A DNA stretch of 64,000 nt from Erythrocercus mccallii (taxonomy: Eukaryota; Chordata; Aves; Passeriformes; Dicruridae): contig VZRG01002079.1 in the NCBI GenBank assembly GCA_013397435.1, positions 43,312-107,311 of the forward strand, written 5' to 3'. Position numbers and translations under genes: made by a program. The number at the start of each line of letters is the position of its first letter. Position 1 is the stretch's first letter. Of the stretch, positions 26,501 to 39,300 are shown in pieces. The notes beneath the pieces are model-generated. The model had not been told where the DNA came from. It saw only the letters and a list, made by a program, of their open reading frames with translations, and ran no database searches.

Positions 26501-29390
26501 ACACTGTTGAGGATACAGCCTTTAAGATCAGAGCCTCAGAAACGAGCCCGGCAAATACCGGCTCTGTCAGACATGTCCTTTCACCCAAAAAATGATCATT
26601 CTAGCCTCAATGAGAGCACAACCTCTGGCCTCGTCTGTTTAAAACTTGCTTAAAACCCAAATGTTTCACTGCAGAAAGGAATTTCATCTGGAGCTCTGCT
26701 ACCAACCTGCACAATCCTGGCCCCAGATTTGGAAAGGGTTCTGAGCAATTCACCTCCCACAAACTGCAGGAAACACCAAGTTGCTGCTGTTTAGAATAAA
26801 TTTAACCTTCCCCAAAGCTCACAACTGGAGTAAGCAGAGCTCCAGACAAGAACTGTCAGACAACAGGCATTCACAAGCACACTGCTGAATTGTTCCGTTA
26901 ATTACAGCAGACCCAAAACTTTCCTAGCAACTTTGTTCTGTCCTGTGTGCATGCTAGGAGGGCTGAGAAAGTGAAGACACATCTCATTATTCTTTCCAGC
27001 TATCATTCCAGAGGTATAATTTGATCTAAAAAGCACCCATGCTGCTTTTTTTCTGAGTTTCTCTTGTTTATGAACAGAGGCAGGAAATTCAGAAACTGCC
27101 ATTATAAGATGACACAAAGTCAAACCAGAATTCTGCAAAGATTTAGAACTCTGACTCCAAGGTTTATGAAGAATGAATTGCAATGGAAAATCTTCGATTA
27201 TTCAGATTTTTTCAATTAGATATTGGAAAATAAGCTAAAATAAAAATGTAGAGTCTTGGTTTAATTTCTGCACCTCTTCATGCCTAGTTATTAAAATGAA
27301 GCAGCCTATGGCATTAGTTTGTAGTGAAATACAAATTTTTGAATACTTGGTAGAAAGGAAATTAAAACAACATCTGTCAAAACAAACAGCTACTACATAA
27401 CAGCAATCACGTACTGAAAAGAATTGCATTTTCTGCTGGTATGAGATGCTGCAGTTCCACTGACACAGAAGCTGCAGCAGCTGAAGTGAGACTACAATGG
27501 ATGGTGGCTCCCAAAAACTAGTTAAGGAACACTGGAACAGCCTTCCCCAAAATCTGTGTGACTTACACCAGATCAAGCTTGGGTTGAAATCTCACTGCTG
27601 CTTAACAGATCTTATCGCAAAAAAGATGATGGAAGTAAAATCCATTAAGTTTGTTTTTTTACAAACTGAAGATCTATAATGAGAGGGTGTCCAATAACCA
27701 CGTATATCTTGTTTTTCCATGGCATTGTTAATAAATTAAGCTATGTTTAGTGTGTGATCACTTAAAAATACACTTTAATAATCTAAAAGGTTCACCTAGA
27801 TTATTGAAATGAAGCCTTTTTCCACTCCTCTTACAACCAGTGACCTGAACTACTTGAGATGTTTTATGAATGGACAGCAAACATCATCCAGCACTACTGA
27901 CACACACACTGCTACTTTGGGAACAACTCAGACTTAACAGCTATCACAGAAAAGCTGAGAAAAGTATTATTAATACAATGTGAGTATCTTGTTTAATTAA
28001 AAAGCTCTGGTTTACACACAGAATTTTCTGCAAATACTTAGAAACCACACACACACAGAAGTTGTCATACAAACTGAATACAGTTTATTTTTAAACTGGA
28101 TCAAGTTCTATTACCTAACACAGACCCTTATATAGAGAACTTCTATTAACTCTAAATAATTCTCATCAGCCTGTGAAGATGCAACTCAAAAATCCCCTTC
28201 CTATTAAAAAGGAACTTCATTATGTTCCAAGTCTGCTTGCAATCAGCAGTTCTTTGCAGGCAATAAGATGGTTTAGGTCCTTTGCCAAATCTCAGTGTGT
28301 GGTCATTCCATAAAATTGACTAAATAAATGCACTTGGAATTCTCCAGATAGTTAATTTTCCAAAGAACTTGCCCCATTCAGATATATTCAATATATGTAT
28401 GTAGAAAAATGCGCATTACATCAGTTTCTATTTTTCTTAGTTTTTACATCCATTCAACTTAATTCAGTTCACATTTAACTTTTAGGTATGCCAGCATCAG
28501 CTGTGCTCAGTGCTGATTCCAGCACGAGTTATGAAAGGCTGTAAAACACTAAACTCACTGCTTCAGTGGATGTAACACCCAGCAACACCTGCACTCCAGA
28601 GGTGTGAGGAGAGCTTTAATGCTCACCTACCATTGTTCACCTCCATTATCTCACAGCTGCAGAATGCTCTTCACAGTGGGATGGCAGCAGAGAAACCCAA
28701 ATGTTTGTCTGTTCGTGCGCTCATTTTCTTGTGAAAGGCAGCTTCTCCCAGGCTGCACCCTGGGCAGCTCCAGCTGCAGTTCCCACAGCTTTTCAGCACT
28801 GCAGCACCTGCAGTTTCCTTCCCATCAGGCCTGGTTGGGCTGAGCCATGCAAGTGACACCACAGCCACCACCTGCCCCAGGGGAACAAACGCGATGCTAA
28901 CTGGGAATGCTGCAAGGGAGGACACTTGGGAGAGGCTGGCAAAGTTTTCCAAGCGTTCTGTCTTTCAGCAAAGAACCAGGAACTAAAATTTCATACCCCA
29001 AGCCCTCTGCTGGCAGTGGAAGAGGATCTGATTTAGCAGCCCTCCACTTGCAGAGGAAGCACCTCTGCCCAGGAAGAAAATTCAGGTACAAACATATCCA
29101 TTCTCACTTTTCCTACTTTTTTCAATAATGCTTTTACCTTCTCCATGGTTTTGTTTTAAATTTCCTTTGGTGACCTGTGCAATTAATCCCATGACAGCTG
29201 ACACATTCTGGGCCCATGAGCAGGGAGCTGACGGACATCACTTGTGATGTGGCTTCCACACCAAGCAACACGATCCACTGCGGCTGACAGGAGCTCAGCA
29301 TCATTTTCTCTGAACTTTGGGGCAGAGCCTTGGAAAAAACCCACAGCAGCTCCCCATCCAGCCTGCTTCCAGCCCAGTCTATCTGACCAT

Positions 29391-29603
29391 ACATTCTGAT
29401 GAAAACTCTCATTACCCGAATATGCTTTAAAATTAAAAGGACTGAATGTTAGATGATGCTCAACTTTCTGCTGCATTATTCAGTGAATAACATGGAGCTA
29501 AGCCAAGGCAACAGACAAGGAATCAGCAGAGGGTTTTGTAGAAGACATTAGTCTGCAGCAATTCACTTGGAATTTTAGAGCATACCATTGTATTTTGAAA
29601 TCT
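29391..29603 (+). repeat. Direct repeat D, copy 1 (about 213 bp)
   Basis: Matches 31375-31580 in the same orientation from ACATTCTGATGAAAACTCTC to TATTTTGAAATCT. By eye there are about a dozen or so substitutions, mostly transitions, plus three small indels. This copy has an extra stretch around TTAGAGCATACCA near 29575-29587 that copy 2 lacks. I do not recognise the family; no TG...CA ends, coding potential or poly-A tail is evident. Confidence 0.92.
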
Positions 29604-31374
29604 ACTGAAAAGGCTTTCTAGACACAACTCATTGCTAATAAAACAATAACAAAGAAACTCAAGAGAATGAATTATTAAATGGATCTTCAAGAATTAAAAT
29701 GGCAAGGATTAAAACACAGCTAACAGCCCAATACAGTTTGAAATTAAACCTGAATTCTCAATTGTAAGGATCCAGTTAATGAATATAAAAAAACCACCAA
29801 AACAAAAATCACTTGAGTAGTTCTTCATCTTCAAGAAGAAAAATATGAGCCAGACCAGCCCTACAGAATCAGCCAAAAAGCTTTTTTCCTGTGGTTCTGA
29901 TCAGCAAAAGCTACATTAGTTCTACACAGCTGAAATTAGTACAGCAGGAAGTTTTAAACACTTCCTTCCATCAAAGAACTCTGCTTTTTTACATCCCCAG
30001 CTCCTGTGCTGGTGCTGAGGAGGCAGCACCAGCCAGTGGGTGCCAGGCAGGGACACCTGGGATCCCCCAGCACCTTTTGAACTCACCAGGCACAGACATG
30101 GTTCCATGGAGCCTTCCTCTCAGGAATGCTCAGCTGGAAGGGCTTCAGGAGGAGCTGGGGCTGGCACCAACAGGAACACGGTGCTTTCTCACAGGAATGC
30201 GGAGTTTTCACTTGCAATGCACCCTGGCCTGCTCCTGACTGATGTTCAGGGCAGGATGGGAGGTAATTCCCTTCCCCAAAGCAATCAGAGATTGTGAGGA
30301 GTCACCCAAAACTGAAACAGAACTTACAAATCAGGCTAAGAAAGATCAGTCTTTGCAAAGACTTTCATTGGCAGAAGAATTCACCCCTCCAGGTACGAGA
30401 GCACTCTGCTGTTGCTGTAGCATGGGCTGTTGCCACTCAGCCTTCCAGGAAGGCTGTGCTTCTGGAATTACCACACTAGGAAGCAAACATCCCAAGGCAT
30501 AAGGGCATTCTGTCCTCCAAAATGGTCTGGTTTTCTCCAACTCTGCCTGTCTGACACCAGAGACAGCAGTAACACAGTTACACCTTTGCAGAGGCCCAGC
30601 AGATCTCATGTACTTTGCAGTACGAATAGAATTCAACTCCTTAACCACAAAACATCAGTGACAGGACATCAGTGCCATTTCACAGCAATGTTACTTCAGG
30701 TTATCAAACCCTGCTTTCAGGTTCCCAGCTCCTGACTCCTGGCTGCCAGTTCCGAGCTCAGGGCTTTCGGAGCAACAGGACTCTGGCACATGCCCTTTTC
30801 TGCACATGTCTTTTCTGCAGATGTGGGGCCAGCTCCAGCTCTTCCTCGCACATTTGAGCCCTGTTTCCAAGAACGTTATGGAGTGAAGCAGCCTAATAAA
30901 CTACTGGAGGGATTGCTGGAGCTGAGTCCTCACACCCAAACCATGGAGATGTTCTGACAGGCTGCTAGGCAGAGTCACACTTCAGCACAGCACAGGATTT
31001 GCTGTTTCCCATGATCTTCACTCTTAATTTGCCATACAATCCTCTGAATTACAGCTTTCTTTTTATTGTCTTTTCCCTGCAGTTAAGCTCTCCCTGAAGA
31101 GCAAGGTTTGTAATACCCACTCAAACATCTTGGGTGAGCTGACACCGCACAGCAAAGACCTCAATCCTTGCTCCTTCCAGTCCAGCTGCAAATAAACTCA
31201 CCCAGCCTCTACCTTCAATAAAAGCAGACAAGGTGTCAGAGTATCCTTTGGGGAGCCAGCCATGCCAGGGAAACAGATGTGCTTGAATAGAAGTGAACTT
31301 TTGTAAAACTATCCCTGCCATGGTAACACTACATAGAAGTGTCCATTCTTCTCGGTTTAGTTCTAGCTCACCTT
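29604..31374. other. Spacer between the two copies of direct repeat D
   Basis: About 1.77 kb of non-repeated sequence, somewhat richer in G+C than its flanks around 30000-30250. It has a perfect 9-bp hairpin at 30008-30033. I see no reverse transcriptase, primer-binding site or other mobile-element coding sequence, so the flanking copies do not obviously make it an LTR element. Confidence 0.6.
30008..30033. repeat. Perfect 9-bp hairpin
   Basis: GCTGGTGCT at 30008-30016 is complementary to AGCACCAGC at 30025-30033, with the 8-base loop GAGGAGGC. Confidence 0.65.
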
Positions 31375-31580
31375 ACATTCTGATGAAAACTCTCGTGGGC
31401 AGTTACCCAAATATGCTTTAAAATTAAAAGGACTGAATGTCAGATGATATTCAACTTTCTGCTGCATTGCCCAGTGAATAACACAGAGCTAAGCCAAGGC
31501 AACAGGCAAGGAATCAGCAGAGGGTTTTGTAGAGGACATTTAGTCTGTAGCAATTCACTTGGAATTGTATTTTGAAATCT
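31375..31580 (+). repeat. Direct repeat D, copy 2 (about 206 bp)
   Basis: Second copy of 29391-29603, same orientation. It has an extra GTGGGCAGT-like insertion after the shared AAAACTCTC (about 31395-31403). Similarity begins and ends abruptly at both edges, as expected for a duplication or for two insertions of one repeat family. Confidence 0.92.
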
Positions 31581-34447
31581 TTTCTATGTTCCTAGGTAGT
31601 GCAGCCACCCAAGCCTTCCCACAGGGCAGCCTGTCCCCAAGGGATGTGGCTACAAGAAGCCATCAATGGTCATGGATCAAATCTGTCTCTGGTTTGAAAT
31701 GGCACAGCTCTATTCAAGTTTAAACAACTTAAAGGATGCCAGTTCTGTATTCCAGGTATTGCAAATACAGCTAAAGAGAAGCTGTGATTGGAGCACCAGC
31801 AGATTCCAGCTGTTCCTTTCTTTAACTTTGGAGTCTGTTAGAGGTTTTGGTGGCAGTTCTTTTCCTGCACATTGGTAGGAAAGTTGAGGAGATATGGAAA
31901 ATACTGCAGTAACCGTGGCAGTGTGCTACATCCCACTAACTGTGCTCGACTGTCCTGCCTCTGCAAAAACAGAAAACAGAACTGCAGTTGGTTTTGGTTT
32001 GGCCCCAGGTGCTTTTGCAGCAGTGTATCACTTTTTATCTTGCTTTAGCCAAAGCATTTTCCAATTAGCTAATGAAGACTCCACTATCACGAACCAACCA
32101 CAGACATTCAAGATACTGCAAGGTCTGCTGGTTTTCCTTAGTGGAATTCAATCTCCTGATGCATACTCAAAGTCCCAATGCGTACACTGAATTTCCTCAG
32201 TACTTCAGGGACAACATTTTAAATGCATTTCCTTAAGCCTGCTGATCCTGAGTCTCGAAACTCAAGTCTATCTCTATGTTCCTGAAGTAAACCAGGTGAA
32301 ATTCTGATTTTAGAAAAAGAGCCTGCCAAGGTTAGAGGTTAACACTGAACACTGTATTTTTCAAGTTAACTTACAGTGTTTGTCTCAAGCAGTTTAGTAC
32401 GAGGAATTTGAAAGGACTCCCACAGCTAGGCAAGGAATACATAACTTGCTTTACATTTCTGTATGTAGAAATAATGTATTTATTAAAACCAGAAGTGATG
32501 ATTTGCCTTTTTTACATTAAGTTTCCACAAACATATTGTTCAAATCATGCCCCAAATTCTTCAGTGGAAATAAACTGCCAAGTCCTGGGTATGAGCAGAA
32601 ATAATAACTGAATATTTATAGATAAATATCATCAGTGTTTATAAATAACTTAATTATTATCTGGACAATGACCCTGGGAAACCTATGAGGTCACAATCCA
32701 GACCACTGCCCCATTACATGATTCACTGCAGAGCTAATTCATCCAAGGGTGAATCCATGAGCTGAAAGGCAAAGTTAACTCCTCTGTTCAGTCCAGAGTT
32801 TTAACAATTCACTATCAACTACTCATTTTTTCATTTAAAATATGCTTTGAAATTGCATTATTGCAGTAAGTAAGACATCACAAGTGAGTCAGAGATGCGC
32901 CTTTATCACCAACTCTGTCTCTTCAGGTCATGAAGTTCATCAGAGCCTCCTAAACTATCTGCAGTATTGGATCAATTTGCATTAAAAAAAGATTTCTGAT
33001 TTTTTTCACATTGATCAAACATGCACTTCAATGTTTAATTGCATTTATTCTAATTAAAGGATAGCATTCATGTCAGAAGAGTTTACAAAGCAATGAACTC
33101 TTCTACAGATAATTACTTGACAACATTCTGCTCCAAGAATGAAGTAAATTTACCAACAGCCTAGAGAATTCTTTCATATTCAGGAAAGCTCATGTGGTGC
33201 CTTTTGGCCTACAAGGATAGTTGGGGGTTTTGTTGGTTTTCAAAGACAGCTTTGAAAATTTTCATCCTGCTCAAATTTGCTTTTCCAGCACCAGCATGGC
33301 TTTAAAGAGCATTTCAAATGTTTCTACAATAAGTGCTGCCAATAAAGACACCGAGATGTTTGCAGACCCTATGTTCCCCCCTCTCTAATCAAATCAAAGC
33401 TCATGTGAGCAGGGCTGCCAGGAATACCTCTACAAACAGAATTACTTCTACACCAAATAAAGCAAAGACACAAAGAAACACAAATCCAGGTGAAGAACAA
33501 AATAAATGCAGCAGAGAACTGAGAAAGATGTAACATTCCCTACTTAAGCACTCTAGGAAATTAATTTAAGTCTAGTACATGGAAAAAATGGTGTTAGTGT
33601 TTTCAGACATTTGTATTTTTTTATTCTGAATAACACAGAGATGAGCCAGACAGTTACTAAGTTGTGAAATACTTGCAGCAATCACTTGGACAAGTTGGGT
33701 GCCATCTCTGTTAACTGATCAATGTAAGGAGCTAATGGGTTAATAATAGATCTTATTTGGTCAAGATCTCTTGTAGTACTGGGGTGAGAAAATACTTTGA
33801 AAATATAATCACAGTTCACCCTCAGCACTCATCATCACCAACTCATCAGCTGAGCAAGGCAAAACTTCCATCAAAGCTCCTTTTTCTTTATTCCCATCAA
33901 TCCACTGGGCTCTGTCTGTGGCTGTGTGTGAACCACCAACTCTCAGCACAGAAGAGCTCATCTGAGCTAAAAACCATTACTGGGGAGGTCAGAGAAAGTA
34001 CACACCAGGCAGGGACAGCACCAGCCAGAGGGGTTTGTATCCATCACAGGGAGAGGCTGTGGGATAAACAATGTATGAATTAAACTACTTTTAAATGATA
34101 CTTAACGTTTGTCAAGCTGTCTTTGTGTCTACTCCTCTGATCCAGGCAAATCTGCCTCTAACCACAAGGCATGGCTCTGAATCCTACTGGAGTCAGCAAA
34201 CACACTGAGATAACCCCGTGTTACTGGGAGGTCAGTCTGGGGCTGGGAAGAGGCAGCACCGTGGGGTTTATTCTGCCAAAAATATCAGCATTCAGAGGTT
34301 TTACCTGCTCTGTGTTGGGAAAACACAAAACCTTTCACACAGGAGGATAAAGTCAGTCCACTCCACGCCCTCACTTATTAAAGGTGAGATTTTACAGCCC
34401 CAGGTGCAGAGCTCCACACTGTGCACCCTTCAGTGGGGTGGGAAATG

Positions 34448-34471
34448 TTTTATCCCTCATTTTATCCCTCA
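34448..34471. repeat. 12-bp tandem duplication
   Basis: TTTTATCCCTCA occurs twice head to tail, without mismatch. Confidence 0.85.
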
Positions 34472-35006
34472 CACCCCAAGCAGCTCCAGCACTGGCAGAG
34501 TGTGACAGCTCTGCTCCCCACAGCACAACAGGTTTCTTGGCAATCTGGGAGACTCCTCAGCCTTCCAAGCCAGATTCCAGACTATTTTCTTCCCCCATTT
34601 TGATGAACCAACACGTTTCCAGTGAAAACCAGTTGAATAAAACACAAATGCCTCTCTGAGTTCAGCTCCAGCTCTGGAGTCTGCCCTTCCTTGCCACAGC
34701 AATTTCTCTAAGTTGGCTGCAGCTGGATGTGTTGAATCACACACTCATCACACCAGACCAAAAATATTTTGCCAGCACCTACCCCAAGCCTAAACAAGGA
34801 ATACAAACCAGTAAAAAGGAGATTATTTTGTGTCTTTTGGCACTTAGGCTTGGAGAGTAGCAGAAACAGATTCCCCTCCACCCTTTAGATTACCAAGTAC
34901 CTGTAACACAAATAAAATCAACCTGAAGGCCTAATTTAACTTCATGACATTTTAGAGCAAGATCATCCTACTAGCACAGTAAAACCTGCATCAAACTACC
35001 AGGGGG

Positions 35007-35034
35007 GTGTGTGTGTGTGTGTGTATATATATAT
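35007..35034. repeat. Compound (GT)n(AT)n microsatellite
   Basis: Nine GT units pass directly into about five AT units, preceded by a run of six G. Compound runs like this are common in avian introns and alternating purine-pyrimidine in character. Confidence 0.92.
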
Positions 35035-36114
35035 TTCAACACATATCTAAATGGTTTCACACAGAGATTCCACTGAACAAGGCATCAAGGTGGGAGGAAG
35101 GCTGGAGAACTATGCAGAGATTTTTCTGCATTTCCACTAAAAGATTTGCATTTAAGCAACTACAGGTTTTATCTCAGCAACACCTTCCTCAAATAATTCC
35201 CTCCGGTTTGAAAAATGTCAAATTTATTATTTGATCAGCTGTGTTAAAACACTGATGGATTACTGCTTCAAAGTCCAGAGAATTTAATGCATGGGTTTTT
35301 TTCCATTGACCTGCTCATTCCATAGAGTCTACAAATGCTGTTTTCATCACTGCTGGGACATAGGATGAGGAGAGGAAAATGAGAAAAATCACTTCTAACT
35401 ACTTTTTTTTACACTGTTACTTTTAACTCTCCAATTTCAACTTGAAATAATGTCAAAAATTCAGTGTTCTGAAAAGTACCAAAATCCAAACATCATATGG
35501 GAATCCTTTTCATCCAACAGACAAAGGCAGCACGCTTCCAACCCTAGCCTATAGTTTTAGGAAAAGGATTAGGTGTATCAGTATTAAAAACAATCTTACT
35601 GATATCTCATTTAACTGAGATTCTGAAGAACACATTTTCAGTCCAATATCTCCAGGCTTTGATAGGATTAATCCTTCTTGTTTATACTGCTGTATTGCAT
35701 ACCCATTGCAAATGAAAGAAAATGAATTTTACTTCCCTCCAGGAAGAATCATTGGCTAAGACAGACTGAAGGAGCAGATAAGACTCTCACTTTCTATCTT
35801 TTCAATAGGACTTTGAGTGTGACCTTTCCTAAGAGGAATAGGTATCAAGTCACTCTGTTGGACTCTGCACAAGAAAATAAACTTTATCTTGGAAATTTTC
35901 CACAGACTTTAACCATGTCTGGATTGTTTATGTTAGAAGAGTTTCACTGATTGGAGCACTACTATATTATTACTGTAGTATTTTAATTGGAAAGTTTCAG
36001 TTTTCTGACTAAATAAGGGCCGTTCTTTCCTTCTGAATATATATAAAAAAAGCATACAAAACAAAGAGTACCTGCCCATCACTCCTTATTCAAGATAAAA
36101 TATCCCAAACTTGC

Positions 36115-36168
36115 CAAAATAGTTTCTAGGACCGAAATCCTTAAAAACTGTCTTTCCTTGATAAATGC

Positions 36169-36200
<32 letters not shown>

Positions 36201-36244
36201 TGAAACAAAGCCCACATCATCAACAACAGAAATAAAGCTCTTAA
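36115..36244 (+). repeat. Tandem duplication at an assembly gap, left copy
   Basis: A 130-bp segment running from CAAAATAGTTTCTAGG to AAATAAAGCTCTTAA, with a 28-base poly-A inside (36172-36199). It is repeated immediately after the single N at 36245. Read together with the right copy this is most likely one genomic locus represented twice. Confidence 0.95.
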
Positions 36245-36245
36245 N
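36245..36245. other. Single unknown base (assembly gap)
   Basis: The only ambiguous base in the window. It lies exactly at the junction of two near-identical 125-130 bp segments, which marks it as a contig or read join, not a random miscall. Confidence 0.98.
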
Positions 36246-36370
36246 CAAAATAGTTTCTAGGACCGAAATCCTTAAAAACTGTCTTTCCTTGATAACTGCA
36301 TTAAAAAAAAAAAAAAAAAAAGTGAAACAAACAAAGCCCACATCATCAACAACAGAAATAAAGCTCTTAA
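36246..36370 (+). repeat. Tandem duplication at an assembly gap, right copy
   Basis: Repeats the left copy with one substitution (AAATGCA against AACTGCA), a poly-A of 19 in place of 28 (36303-36321), and one extra CAAA unit after GTGAAA. Differences of this sort, mostly length changes at or near the homopolymer, are what sequencing error or two alleles would give. Confidence 0.95.
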
Positions 36371-39300
36371 GCATACAGAGTTATCAGTTCATCTTATAAA
36401 GATGAAATCCAGCCCAATGGTCTGACACAAGTATCTATGGGTTAGATACCATGTACAAACATCACTGACTTCTGTCACTTTTCTTCACATGGTTTTTCCA
36501 ACATGGGTCATAGTGAAGACATGCCTTGACTTTTTTGAAATTTGTGGTGAGGAAGAAAGGAACAAAACCCAACAAAACATCTCAAGTCCTGGACAATACC
36601 CTAAAAACCTGAAAAATACTGCAAGAGAGATAGCATTTTGCAGTTTACAGTCACAAGTATATCGCTAGAAATTTATATTTACACTGACGGCACGAGAACA
36701 ACAGAAGCTAAACGTGCTTTTAGTATGCTAAGGCTAAATGACTATCTCTGTTTTCCATATCCAGATGGCTGCTTGCTAGAGCCTAAGGACATGAGAAAGG
36801 GGACAATGGAAGTGCTAAACTCATAAAAACTGAGAGTCTCTAAAGGAACACATTTTGAGAAGAAGTCTCTGTGATTTGCCACTTCCTTCCTCAGCCAGCT
36901 CTCCCAGGCCCTGAGAGCCTAACAACCCATGACATGATCTGTTCTAGCTCATGGACAGCTGTCCCCTAATCCCCCCACTCTGTGCAAAATCCCAACAAAA
37001 ACAAGGAACGAAGGAGAGAAGGAAGGAAACGAAGTGTGGATCCCCACTGTTATAAAACATCCTTCTTTTCTGTTCCAGGTAAGCCTGTTTAAAAACCATT
37101 TACATGTCCAAGTTTTTAACCCTGCAGCTGAAGTCTCCTGAGAAAGGGAGTCCAAGTGAATAAACAGTTGCTGTAAAATATCTCCTCCCCTGTCCCTCAC
37201 CAAATCAGGGGAGTGCACATCAAACCTGTACACTGCAGTGATGGGAGTGTGTATTTATACCTTTTAACTCCTCACAGCACTACAAAATCACAGCAGGTAT
37301 GCTGGAAGGAGAATGAGGACTTTAGCATGTCTGAAATGTTTCTGCAGCACCAGGCTCTGAAATCTGCCACATTCAGAGCAACCCACTCTGGCTAAAATCC
37401 ACCCATGCACACCTGAGCAGACACCTGGGCAATGGAAAGCTGGGTCTGACCAGCAGAATCCTTCTGCTTCATCCATCACCAATGGTATTTCAGATCAAGC
37501 TAACTGGCATTAACAAAAAGACCATTTCATTTGGAAACTCAGAAAATTTCCTCTTGAAATGGAGAGGCAACAACACAAACTCCCTAAAGCGATCTTCAGA
37601 ATGGTTGTTCTTTCTTCACTCCAAATAAATCAAAGTTTGATCTTCTGATCCAACAATTCTGTGTAGGATCCAAGTTAGAAATGGCTATAGCTCAACAATC
37701 ATTAAGCTGAGACCATTCATTAGTGCATGGATGATTTCTTACATTAAGTCTTGCTTCAGGAACAAGATGCTCAGAAGAGCAATTAAGAGGAAGAAAGTAC
37801 TCCTGGTGCAAGTATTTCTAATTTTGTCCTGAACTGACACTGGAGGATTCCTAGCAAAGCCATCTCTTCCTGTTCTCTGAAGAGCAGGCCAGAGGCATAG
37901 TCTCCAAACAGTGGGAATCTCTTTTTATGGCCTATTTAACTGGCAGCTCAAACTTCTTTTTTCTGCAAACGCAGTGATTTAAACACAATAAAACCCAATC
38001 CAAAGAACTAAACTAAAATAAAAAGGTACGACTCCAATCCTGCTCATCAGACCTCAAATGCCCTCTCTACCAATTGAAGGCACAATCCTCATTTCTGAGT
38101 AATAATTTCATGTTGTTTCAGGCTGCATTGGTTGTTTTTAAAACTCGAGTTCGCTTTTCCTAAAGTGCTGGCATAAATAATGCTCAGCTTTCCAGCAGCA
38201 TTATGAAATGCAAGGAGTGTGGAGGAAACAGGAACTGCAGCTGTGCCAGCTCCACAGCCCCAGTAACCCTAAACTCGAGTTCACCCAGACCCTTCGGGGT
38301 GATCTAGTTGCTGATCCACAGTCAACACAGAGGCTCTATTTAGAGTTCAGAGCTGTTTACTACTGCTGATTTTTCATGCCCTGGGAGAGGAGAAAGAGCA
38401 AACAGGAATGCATCTTCAGGCATCACCAGGACAGGTTTATGTTCCACGTGGGGACAGCTGTGACAAGCCCAGCCTATAAAAGAGGTGATGAAAGAAGCAG
38501 AATGTGCCAGCAAGCAGGAGATCTGTGTGTGCTGCTGTGGGGCACTGCTGGCACTGCAGGCTGCCCACAAAGTCCCCTTCTCTTAGGGCAATCAGTACTG
38601 GGAGAGAATACGTAAATGTACAATATCTATATATTGTTATATTTTATATTGTTTATCTGTCTATAGCTGTCTGATTAAACACATGAATTTTAACATGTGT
38701 TAAAATTAAACACATTAAACACCCTTTCTGTTTTCCATTTTGCCCATTTAATCTGTTAACTACAGACATATATCTAGGTTTGCTGGTGGGGTTGAGTTTT
38801 TTGCTGCTGTCATCTTTGGGGATAGGTTATTTAAGTTTCCTTTTTCCTTTATTTTTCCTTTGTAATTCAACATATGAGAGATCTTGTTACTCTTTTCCCT
38901 GTTACTTTTCACAGCTGCCCATCCCTTTCAAACTTGAAACTTTTTCATGTCTCTCCAGCTCTGGAAAAATTTCAGACTGACAAAGGAACAACTGCTTTCC
39001 CCTTCATGCCTTTCCAAAACATGTATATCAGCAATTTCAGTGGTTTGGGGTTTTCTTATAGAAAGTAAGATAAAAGTAATATCCCCCCTCCACCCTGACA
39101 GGAAACTGAGACAGAAAATGTTTGGTTTTGTTTGTTTGGCTTTTCTTGTTTTTCTTTTGGCCAGAAAGCTGTGTCTAAAATTTAACTGCGCATCTAGCAA
39201 CATGCCACAAGCAAAAGAGATTCTGCTTTAGAAATATTGATTAGAAATACTGATATTCTTCCTGTTTTCTCTCCATTACTTTTACAGTAAGAAGTTCAAC

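Larger units (their letters stand above)
13303..29390. other. Intronic sequence downstream of exon B, second part
   Basis: Non-coding, AT-rich sequence with no recognisable exon. Contents that stand out are a T/G-rich stretch at about 15690-15780, a (GTTT)n run, a 20-base poly-A with a 13-bp tandem repeat beside it, a poly-T near 23046-23059 and a long AC microsatellite; the main repeats are listed separately. No poly-A signal could be tied to a terminal GPC5 exon. Confidence 0.5.
31581..36114. other. Intronic sequence downstream of exon B, third part
   Basis: Non-coding and AT-rich. It contains a 12-bp tandem repeat near 34.45 kb and a GT/TA microsatellite near 35.0 kb; no exon or RNA gene recognised. 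Confidence 0.5.

Noticed and set aside
29391..31580. Direct repeat D as the two LTRs of a small non-autonomous retroelement
   Set aside because: The copies lack TG...CA ends, the spacer has no primer-binding site or polypurine tract that I can see, and no target-site duplication is evident.
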